5,320 bases of DNA from Clostridia bacterium. GTDB lineage: Bacteria > Bacillota > Clostridia > Christensenellales > UBA1242. The stretch's first letter is position 1. Each line of letters opens with the position of its first letter. The notes beneath the pieces are model-generated. The model was not told the origin of the DNA and ran no database searches. It was given only the letters and a program-made list of their open reading frames with translations. Below, piece by piece: positions 1 through 4,792 of the stretch. The DNA lies in NCBI GenBank assembly GCA_017553065.1, contig JAFZND010000088.1, positions 1 through 5,320 of the forward strand. The letters are read 5' to 3'. The translations under genes were made by a program, and so were the position numbers.

Positions 1-24
1 AAAACGTTGATATTTCAACGTTTT
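1..24 (-). terminator. Hairpin terminator after the tRNA operon
   Basis: A perfect 10-bp stem (AAAACGTTGA against TCAACGTTTT) closes a 4-nt loop at 11-14, directly after the encoded CCA of tRNA-Leu. On the minus strand the stem ends in TTTT and any longer U-tract would lie outside the window. On the plus strand the stem continues into seven Ts (21-27), so it could also stop a convergent gene entering from the left. Termination of the tRNA operon is the simplest reading. Confidence 0.75.
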
Positions 25-26
25 TT

Positions 27-110
27 TGGTGCGGATGAGAGGACTCGAACCTCCACGCCGTTGGCACTGGTTCCTAAGACCAGCGCGTCTGCCAGTTCCG
101 CCACACCTGC
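27..110 (-). tRNA. tRNA-Leu (anticodon UAG)
   Basis: A class II tRNA of 84 nt including encoded CCA. The anticodon loop CTTAGGA gives UAG, which reads CUN leucine codons. A short variable-arm stem (GCC/GGC) and a normal T-loop TTCGAGT are visible, and the discriminator base is A73, as expected for leucine. The acceptor stem is imperfect: GCAGGTG faces CATCCGC, which gives an A3-C70 mismatch (bases 108 and 33) and a G5-U68 wobble. It is the last gene of the six-tRNA operon, 5 nt after tRNA-Lys. Confidence 0.96.
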
Positions 111-115
111 ATAAA

Positions 116-191
116 TGGTGATCCAGCCGAGAGTCGAACTCGGGACACCGTGATTAAAAGTCACGTGCTCTACCATCTGAGCTACTGGACC
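116..191 (-). tRNA. tRNA-Lys (anticodon UUU)
   Basis: A 76-nt cloverleaf with encoded CCA. The acceptor GGTCCAG pairs with CTGGATC (one G-U), the D-stem is GCTC/GAGC, the anticodon loop CTTTTAA gives UUU, and the T-arm is CCGAG-TTCGACT-CTCGG. It lies 4 nt after tRNA-Gln and 5 nt before tRNA-Leu, so these are processed from one transcript. Confidence 0.98.
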
Positions 192-195
192 ATAT

Positions 196-271
196 TGGCT
201 GGGGTGGCAGGATTTGAACCTACGGAATGACAGAGTCAAAGTCTGTTGCCTTACCACTTGGCTACACCCCA
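196..271 (-). tRNA. tRNA-Gln (anticodon UUG)
   Basis: A 76-nt cloverleaf with encoded CCA. The acceptor begins with a weak U1-A72 pair and the discriminator is G73, both typical identity features of tRNA-Gln. The anticodon loop CTTTGAC gives UUG, and the T-loop is TTCAAAT. A 27-nt AT-rich spacer separates it from tRNA-His upstream. In most Firmicutes it would be charged through Glu-tRNA-Gln and GatCAB; that is family knowledge and is not visible here. Confidence 0.98.
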
Positions 272-298
272 ACAAATCTGTGAAGTAAAAAATTAAAA

Positions 299-375
299 TG
301 GGGTGAGTAGTGAGACTTGAACTCACGGCCTCCAGAGCCACAATCTGGCGTTCTGCCAACTGAACTATACCCACC
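299..375 (-). tRNA. tRNA-His (anticodon GUG)
   Basis: The gene spans 77 nt counting the extra G-1 and the encoded CCA. G-1 (base 375) faces discriminator C73 (base 302), the diagnostic pair for histidyl-tRNA synthetase. The anticodon loop TTGTGGC gives GUG, and the T-arm is GTGAG-TTCAAGT-CTCAC. It lies 4 nt after tRNA-Arg. Confidence 0.98.
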
Positions 376-379
376 ACAT

Positions 380-456
380 TGGTACGCCAGAAGGGATTCG
401 AACCCCCGACCCTCGCCTTAGAAGGGCGATGCTCTATCCAGCTGAGCTACTGGCGC
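380..456 (-). tRNA. tRNA-Arg (anticodon UCU)
   Basis: A 77-nt cloverleaf with encoded CCA. The acceptor GCGCCAG pairs with CTGGCGT (terminal G1-U72 wobble), the anticodon loop CTTCTAA gives UCU for AGA/AGG codons, and the T-loop is TTCGAAT. It lies 16 nt after tRNA-Gly and 4 nt before tRNA-His. Confidence 0.98.
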
Positions 457-472
457 TCATTTACTTCACAAG

Positions 473-546
473 TGGAGCGGGTGATGGGAATCGGACCCAC
501 GCTACCAGCTTGGAAGGCTGGAGTTCTACCATTGAACTACACCCGC
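473..546 (-). tRNA. tRNA-Gly (anticodon UCC)
   Basis: A 74-nt cloverleaf with encoded CCA and a fully paired acceptor (GCGGGTG/CACCCGC). The anticodon loop CTTCCAA gives UCC. G18-G19 are present in the D-loop, but the T-loop reads TCCGATT, with C at position 55 (base 494) where U/pseudouridine is nearly universal. It is the first gene of the tRNA operon, 31 nt downstream of the -10 box. Confidence 0.96.
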
Positions 547-577
547 ATATTCCAGCAAATTTTACAAATGCAATACT

Positions 578-606
578 ATAATACCAAAAACATATCTCAA
601 TGTCAA
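578..606 (-). promoter_or_regulatory. Strong sigma-A promoter of the tRNA operon
   Basis: On the minus strand a perfect -35 TTGACA (601-606) and a -10 TATTAT (578-583) are separated by exactly 17 bp, with a TGG just before the -10 that fits an extended -10 element. The start point would fall near 571, leaving a leader of about 25 nt before tRNA-Gly. The -35 box begins only 10 bp after the phosphoesterase stop codon. A strong promoter of this kind is what stable-RNA genes normally have. Confidence 0.9.
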
Positions 607-615
607 CAATATTTT

Positions 616-1077
616 TTACAAAATAATATGTTTTAAGCCCAATTCACCCTTTTTAATTTGTAGCATAATAAAGCTACCATTAGTTGCATTATTTTGCTTT
701 AAACTGCCCGGATTAATTAGTCTAATTCCATCGCAAAATTCATCACAAAATTTGTGTGTATGACCAAATAATGCAACTTGCGCATTTTGCTCTAAAGCTT
801 GTTTTGTAAGTGCACTCTTTGTGTATTTTACCATATATTTGTGACCATGAGTGACAAATATTTTTACACCTTCAAATTGCAAACTTAATTCAAGTGGATG
901 GCTATCAAAAAAATCGCAATTACCGCGCACAATATGCACATTTGGCAAGTGCTCATAAGTACCCAAATCCTCCACCCCATCACCAAGATAAATAAAGTGG
1001 TCAAATGCGTAATTATTAAATATGTAATCTATGGCTTTTTTGTTGCCATGGCTATCGCTAACTACAACAATATTCAT
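616..1077 (-). CDS. YfcE/MJ0936-family metallophosphoesterase
   Basis: The protein has 153 residues and is a compact calcineurin-like phosphodiesterase, predicted to hydrolyse phosphodiester bonds with two divalent metals in the cytoplasm. All family motifs are present in order: DSHG (D8, H10), GD (D33), GNCD (N53), THGH (H77, H79) and GHTH (H106, H108), and the length is near the family norm. The physiological substrate of these small family members is generally unknown. It has no signal peptide or membrane segment. The start is ATG at 1075-1077: a TAG lies in frame four codons upstream, so it cannot extend. No Shine-Dalgarno sequence precedes that ATG, and no convincing promoter fits in the 23 bp between the upstream terminator and the start. 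No terminator follows; transcripts probably run into the tRNA genes. Family assignment is firm, substrate is not. Confidence 0.93.
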   Translation of the reverse strand: MNIVVVSDSHGNKKAIDYIFNNYAFDHFIYLGDGVEDLGTYEHLPNVHIVRGNCDFFDSHPLELSLQFEGVKIFVTHGHKYMVKYTKSALTKQALEQNAQVALFGHTHKFCDEFCDGIRLINPGSLKQNNATNGSFIMLQIKKGELGLKHIIL

Positions 1078-1100
1078 ATTTATATACTATCACAAACCAC

Positions 1101-1133
1101 AAAAAAGCACTACTATATCAGTAGTGCTTTTTT
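1101..1133 (-). terminator. Bidirectional-looking hairpin terminator of the orphan gene
   Basis: A perfect 14-bp inverted repeat (AAAAAAGCACTACT and its complement) encloses the 5-nt loop at 1115-1119. On the minus strand it begins one base after the stop codon of the 421-residue ORF and ends in six Ts, a classic intrinsic terminator. The symmetrical A and T tracts would let it work in both directions. Its outer nine pairs match those of the hairpin at 2461-2484. Confidence 0.9.
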
Positions 1134-1134
1134 A

Positions 1135-2400
1135 TTACATATGGATTTCATCATTTGTTTTTTTTGCTACACTTCCAGCTGGACAAAATACATTTGTGGT
1201 TTTTAATACACCTTTTTTTGACACAGAAGATTTGTAGTAACAATTATGATACTTTGCCATGTATTCAGCAAGGGTTAATTCCTCGTGGTTTTCTAAATTA
1301 TTACGCTTACTTGCTCTATATGCCCTTTTGAATATATTGTTGTACTGTGTACTCATGCCACTAACATCAATCATTCCATTTACATACTTTATTTCTTCTG
1401 GTTTTTTGCTATCTACATAATAGCACTTTATGAGTTTGTCAATATGCTCTTGCACTTGATCCAAACTTGGTTGTTCTTTGTGACTTCCAAAATTATCAGG
1501 ATTATATTCCAAGCCAGTCATTGTTTCCACACACTCTTTTATGCTTTCGTAACCCAAAATGTCTCTAATGTGTCTAACTTTGTTATATAACTCAGTATTT
1601 TTCCTTAATCCACTAATTTCACCACCATTTGCAAAATCAAACAACATTTCTTTTGCTTCGTTGTATAAATCACGCGTTTTTACATCTAATTTGCAATTAG
1701 GCACATGAACCGGCTTTGAAAAATGGAATTGTGGACAATTATCATTTACAAACTTTTGAATTGCTTGAACACTAGTGATATAGTCAAATCCATTTTTATT
1801 GTAATTATATCGCAAATACTTTGTAATAGTGGAATATTGTTTTGAGCTTTTAAGTTTGTCAATACATCCATTTTCGTCAGCATAATTGCCAATAATAGAA
1901 ATTAAGTTTTCATCGTCTTTTACAAGTTCATTGTATTTGTAAATGTACTTAATGGTCCTACCAAATCCATCAGATAAAAATTGTTCTCTAGTTTCCCCTG
2001 TGCGTTTTATATAATCACTTACAGATTTAGACCATTCAACAAATTTTTTACGTTTATTCTCCCACTCTGTCATACTTTCTTGTGGTTGGATATCCAATAT
2101 TTTTACACTATCCAATACATCGTCTACCACATATCCGCGCGCAACACATTCTGCAATAATTCTTTCTTTTAGATTGTAGTGGTGCACATATAGCAATCTG
2201 CCAGTGTATTTGTAAACAAATTCCACTTTTGCTTGTGGTGTACTTTTACCTTCTACACCCTCACATTGCTTGCGCAAATATGATTTAGTTGAACTAGACA
2301 ATTCGTCTAAGTAAATAATACCATCTTCATTGATGTGTTTATTAAAATCTTCTATTGCACGATTAAGTGCTTGTTCTCTTACAACATCCAAGTAACTCAT
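1135..2400 (-). CDS. Hypothetical protein with internal helical repeats (orphan gene)
   Basis: The 421-residue protein is not recognised as a member of any family I know. It is hydrophilic, rich in Lys, Tyr and Asn, and has no signal peptide or membrane segment. It shows a degenerate internal repeat: a predicted amphipathic helix, then G-x-I followed 9-10 residues later by Tyr and three residues after that by Ile or Val in a basic helix. The clearest copies are at residues 178-197 (GCIDKL...Y189..I192), 260-278 (GEISGL...Y272..V275) and 342-362 (GMIDVS...Y353..I356). Two of them, and a weaker N-terminal region (DGII at 26-29, GY at 89-90), also have a downstream G-[FY] turn and helix. Such repeated basic helical modules could bind nucleic acid, but that is speculation. 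The start ATG has GGAG eight bases upstream. It is a single-gene unit with its own sigma-A promoter and terminator. Its base composition resembles its neighbours, so nothing points to recent transfer. Confidence 0.85.
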   Translation of the reverse strand: MSYLDVVREQALNRAIEDFNKHINEDGIIYLDELSSSTKSYLRKQCEGVEGKSTPQAKVEFVYKYTGRLLYVHHYNLKERIIAECVARGYVVDDVLDSVKILDIQPQESMTEWENKRKKFVEWSKSVSDYIKRTGETREQFLSDGFGRTIKYIYKYNELVKDDENLISIIGNYADENGCIDKLKSSKQYSTITKYLRYNYNKNGFDYITSVQAIQKFVNDNCPQFHFSKPVHVPNCKLDVKTRDLYNEAKEMLFDFANGGEISGLRKNTELYNKVRHIRDILGYESIKECVETMTGLEYNPDNFGSHKEQPSLDQVQEHIDKLIKCYYVDSKKPEEIKYVNGMIDVSGMSTQYNNIFKRAYRASKRNNLENHEELTLAEYMAKYHNCYYKSSVSKKGVLKTTNVFCPAGSVAKKTNDEIHM

Positions 2401-2408
2401 GCTAAAAA

Positions 2409-2412
2409 CTCC
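2409..2412 (-). promoter_or_regulatory. Ribosome binding site of the orphan gene
   Basis: GGAG on the minus strand, 8 nt before the ATG at 2398-2400. With the promoter at 2420-2448 the transcript would start near 2413, so this site would sit almost at the 5' end of a leader of only about 13 nt. It supports the ATG at 2400 as the start. Confidence 0.75.
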
Positions 2413-2419
2413 AAGTAAT

Positions 2420-2448
2420 ATTATGTATCACAATTACCAAAAAGTCAA
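2420..2448 (-). promoter_or_regulatory. Sigma-A promoter of the orphan gene
   Basis: On the minus strand a -35 TTGACT (2443-2448) and a -10 CATAAT (2420-2425) are separated by 17 bp, each one base from consensus. It lies 12 bp after the spoIVA terminator stem, so the gene can be expressed in vegetative cells independently of sporulation. Confidence 0.8.
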
Positions 2449-2460
2449 TACCCAAAATAA

Positions 2461-2484
2461 AAAGCACTAGCATGCTAGTGCTTT
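2461..2484 (-). terminator. spoIVA hairpin terminator (perfect 24-bp palindrome)
   Basis: A fully palindromic 24-bp sequence centred on GCATGC, folding into a 10-bp stem with a CATG loop. It begins 5 bp after the spoIVA stop codon, and on the minus strand continues into TTTTTATTTT. This is a standard intrinsic terminator. The outer stem AAAGCACTA is shared with the hairpin at 1101-1133. Confidence 0.88.
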
Positions 2485-2489
2485 ATTAT

Positions 2490-3968
2490 TTATAGCAATA
2501 TGCAGATTACTCCGCCCTTGCCTTCGTTTACAATCCTACCCAATGTTTTACGCATTTTGCCCTGCACTGCCACAGGCATGGAAATTAGTTTGCCTTGAAT
2601 GCCTTCATTTACTAATGATTCAAGTGATTTACCAAACATTTTTGTTTCCCAAATACCTTGTGGATTTGCTTCAAATTCTTCTAGCAAATATTTTGCCAAA
2701 TCTTCGCTTTGTTGCTCACTACCAACTATTGGACTAACTTCTGTTTGAATATCTACTTGCATAATATGTAAACTTGGTGCGCTTGCTTTTAGTTTTACGC
2801 CATACTTACTTCCATTTTTAACAATTTCTGGCTCTTCCAATTTCATATCTGCAAGTGTTGGGCGAACCACACCATAACCAGTTGCGCGGACTTCTTCTAA
2901 TGCATCCTTAAATTTATCGTATTCTTGCTTTGCAATTGTTAATTGTTTTACATAACTTACCAAATGGTATTCGTCATCAATTTGATATCCGCATTCTTCG
3001 GACAACACGCGATAGAATAGTCCTGCTTTTGGTGTAACATCAAATACCACTCTACCTTCGCCAAGTACAACATCTTTGTTTGTTTTTTCTTCAAAATTTT
3101 CACTATTTTTAAATACAAACATATCATCTGTAATTTGGCCAATTTTGTTAACATCTTTTACAGCATTTTGCAATGTGTCCACAACTTCCTGAACCAAAGG
3201 ATTATCAAAAGATAATGCTTGCATCCATCTTGGCATATGTACGCACATTTTTGTAATAGGAAATTCATTTAGCATAACTGCAAAAATATCATTAATATCT
3301 TGCTCTGTCATACTATTTACATCTAGCGCCAACACACCAATGTCGTATTTATCTTTTAGCGCTTTTGCAAGTGCTTGTGTTTCTTGTGTATCTGGGTGAG
3401 TTGTGTTTAACACCATTACAAATGGTTTGCCACACTCTTTTAGCTCTGACACCACTCTTTCTTCTGCTTGCACATAGTTTTCGCGCGGAATATCTGTAAA
3501 TGAGCCATCAGTTGTTACAACAATTCCAATGGTTGAATGCGTAGTAATCACTTTGTTTGTTCCAAGTGTTGCAGCTTCGGCAAAAGGCATTTTTTCAGAA
3601 CTCCAAGGTGTTTTTACAAGTCTTGGCTTTCCACCTTCTTCATGACCTGACACACCATCAACCAAGTATCCCACACAATCTATTAGTCTAACATTAATTT
3701 TTACATCTTCGCCAATGCTTACTGGTACAGCTGTATCTGGCACAAATTTTGGTTGCATGGTCATAATAGTTTTACCATCACCACTTTGTGGCATTTCATC
3801 TATTGTGCGTTGCTTGCTGTGATTATTTGTAATATTGGGAATAATCAAAGTATTTAACATCTTTGTAATAAAAGTAGATTTACCTGTACGAACTGGGCCA
3901 ACTACACCTACATAAATATCACCAGATGTTCGCATAGCAATATCCTTATATATATCAAAATTACTCAT
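2490..3968 (-). CDS. spoIVA: Stage IV sporulation protein A, spore-coat basement ATPase
   Basis: SpoIVA is made in the mother cell, polymerises with ATP hydrolysis on the outer forespore membrane and anchors coat assembly; in Bacillus it is recruited by the small protein SpoVM. The protein has 492 residues, the same length as the B. subtilis protein. Visible features are the N-terminal P-loop GPVRTGKST (24-32, with K30 at the position of the known Walker lysine), T70, a Walker-B-like IDCVG with D97, a TIGIVVTTDGS strand region (146-156), and NTT at 188-190 in the position of the GTPase NKxD motif. The long middle and C-terminal domains follow, ending in the hydrophobic tail GGVICILL. The start ATG has a strong GGAGGT ribosome site at 3975-3980. 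It is transcribed alone between a candidate sigma-E promoter and the hairpin at 2461-2484. The identification is secure. Confidence 0.98.
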   Translation of the reverse strand: MSNFDIYKDIAMRTSGDIYVGVVGPVRTGKSTFITKMLNTLIIPNITNNHSKQRTIDEMPQSGDGKTIMTMQPKFVPDTAVPVSIGEDVKINVRLIDCVGYLVDGVSGHEEGGKPRLVKTPWSSEKMPFAEAATLGTNKVITTHSTIGIVVTTDGSFTDIPRENYVQAEERVVSELKECGKPFVMVLNTTHPDTQETQALAKALKDKYDIGVLALDVNSMTEQDINDIFAVMLNEFPITKMCVHMPRWMQALSFDNPLVQEVVDTLQNAVKDVNKIGQITDDMFVFKNSENFEEKTNKDVVLGEGRVVFDVTPKAGLFYRVLSEECGYQIDDEYHLVSYVKQLTIAKQEYDKFKDALEEVRATGYGVVRPTLADMKLEEPEIVKNGSKYGVKLKASAPSLHIMQVDIQTEVSPIVGSEQQSEDLAKYLLEEFEANPQGIWETKMFGKSLESLVNEGIQGKLISMPVAVQGKMRKTLGRIVNEGKGGVICILL

Positions 3969-3997
3969 TAAATTACCTCCAAAAGTAATCTTAATTT

Positions 3998-4026
3998 ATA
4001 ATATGATTTACTATGCACCAATATAA
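3998..4026 (-). promoter_or_regulatory. Candidate sigma-E promoter of spoIVA
   Basis: On the minus strand TTATATT (4020-4026) is followed after 14 bp by CATATTAT (3998-4005). Bacillus sigma-E sites have about KMATATT, 13-15 bp, then CATACAnT, so this matches 6 of 7 bases upstream and nearly all informative bases in the -10, with correct spacing. No good sigma-A pair is seen in this gap. Mother-cell expression under sigma-E is the known mode for spoIVA. Confidence 0.65.
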
Positions 4027-4036
4027 CCAAAAACAA

Positions 4037-4064
4037 AAAAATGCGCTCCAAAATGCGCATTTTT
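4037..4064 (-). terminator. Hairpin terminator of the der-plsY operon
   Basis: A 10-bp perfect stem (AAAAATGCGC and its complement) with an 8-nt loop at 4047-4054, starting 8 bp after the plsY stop. On the minus strand it runs into TTTTTTTGTTTTT, a good U-tract. It separates plsY from the spoIVA promoter, which begins 11 bp further on. Confidence 0.88.
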
Positions 4065-4072
4065 GAATCCCA

Positions 4073-4792
4073 TTATTTTTCTTCGTTATCTTTTTTCTTC
4101 TTTTTAGATTTATAGTAATCCACATCCATTTGTGCCGATTTTTGCAAATCTAGCATATTTTCTTTATTGTGAATCAATCTATCAATATTTTTGCGATGAG
4201 CAAACACTATTAAAAGCAAGACAGAAAGTGTTAGCCCAAATGAAGCATAGTATTTATTTAGTAGCAATATCACTGTGTTAAAAGTAACATAACAAAATGC
4301 CGCCACCAATGAACCTACCGAACCAATACGAATTAATATCAAAATCAAAATATAAATCACGAACAATATTGCAGCAAGTACAGGTTGTGTAAAGAATGCA
4401 AGACCGCATCCACATGCTACACCTTTGCCACCTTTAAATTTGCGTACAACAGGAAACATATGACCTAACATACAAGCAATTGCTGCAGTGTACACTGCTA
4501 TATCTGCAATTTGTGGGGTGCTTATTCTAAATATCCCATATTGCCAAACGCTACTACCCTCAAATAATAAGAAGGCGCCAAGACATGGCAACACACATTT
4601 TGCTGCATCAAACAATAATGTACATAAAGCTGGTATAATACCTGCATTGCGTAACATATTAGTAGCACCTGGATTGCCACTACCAGTTGAATCAATATCT
4701 ACATTACGCCTACGCGCAACAAATCTTGAAATAGATAAGTTACCACAAAAATAAGCAACGATTATAATACCTACAAATTTCAAAGCTGTCAT
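4073..4792 (-). CDS. plsY: Acyl-phosphate:glycerol-3-phosphate acyltransferase PlsY
   Basis: PlsY transfers an acyl group from acyl-phosphate (made by PlsX) to sn-glycerol-3-phosphate, giving lysophosphatidate, the first committed step of phospholipid synthesis at the membrane. The protein has 239 residues and five to six hydrophobic membrane segments. Motifs (counted from the ATG) are GSGNPGATN (37-45), D62-x-x-K65, GH (110-111) with FKGGKGVA (119-126), and HRKNI (199-203). The usual Gly after that Lys is Cys66 here. A hydrophilic lysine-rich tail (about 207-239, five Lys at 230-234) makes it longer than typical members of about 200 residues. I chose ATG at 4790-4792 because GGAG lies 8 nt upstream; a TTG one codon earlier is the alternative. 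The start overlaps the der stop in TGATG, so translation is probably coupled. Confidence 0.96.
   Translation of the reverse strand: MTALKFVGIIIVAYFCGNLSISRFVARRRNVDIDSTGSGNPGATNMLRNAGIIPALCTLLFDAAKCVLPCLGAFLLFEGSSVWQYGIFRISTPQIADIAVYTAAIACMLGHMFPVVRKFKGGKGVACGCGLAFFTQPVLAAILFVIYILILILIRIGSVGSLVAAFCYVTFNTVILLLNKYYASFGLTLSVLLLIVFAHRKNIDRLIHNKENMLDLQKSAQMDVDYYKSKKKKKDNEEK

Larger units (their letters stand above)
279..470. repeat. 11-bp inverted repeat bracketing tRNA-His and tRNA-Arg
   Basis: TGTGAAGTAAA at 279-289 is the exact reverse complement of TTTACTTCACA at 460-470. The arms lie in the spacers on either side of the tRNA-Arg/tRNA-His pair and could base-pair in the operon transcript. The repeat itself is certain; a role in processing is inference. 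Confidence 0.6.

Noticed and set aside
15..377. 120-codon open frame on the minus strand across four tRNA genes
   Set aside because: It is a translation of tRNA-Leu, -Lys, -Gln and -His sequence, a well-known source of false proteins; the cloverleafs explain every part of it.
1..546. tRNA cluster as an integration site for a mobile element
   Set aside because: No integrase gene and no direct repeat of a tRNA 3' end was found in the window.
379..636. 85-codon open frame on the plus strand across tRNA-Arg and tRNA-Gly
   Set aside because: It is the antisense of two tRNAs and of the tRNA promoter; it has no ribosome site and the peptide is the typical reverse-tRNA artefact.
898..1237. Two overlapping plus-strand frames with hydrophobic peptides
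   Set aside because: They lie antisense to the phosphoesterase motifs and cross the terminator hairpin; the hydrophobicity comes from AT-rich antisense sequence.
1981..2172. 63-codon plus-strand frame inside the orphan gene
   Set aside because: Antisense shadow of the 421-residue ORF, without a ribosome site or promoter of its own.
2461..2484. Perfect palindrome as an operator or recombination site
   Set aside because: Its position just after the spoIVA stop and the T-rich stretch behind it make an intrinsic terminator the simpler explanation.
2957..3154. 65-codon minus-strand frame within spoIVA
   Set aside because: An out-of-frame shadow of a gene whose full length is accounted for by conserved SpoIVA sequence.
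4488..4754. 88-codon plus-strand frame opposite plsY
   Set aside because: Antisense to the GNPGATN and membrane-segment codons of PlsY; low-complexity shadow.
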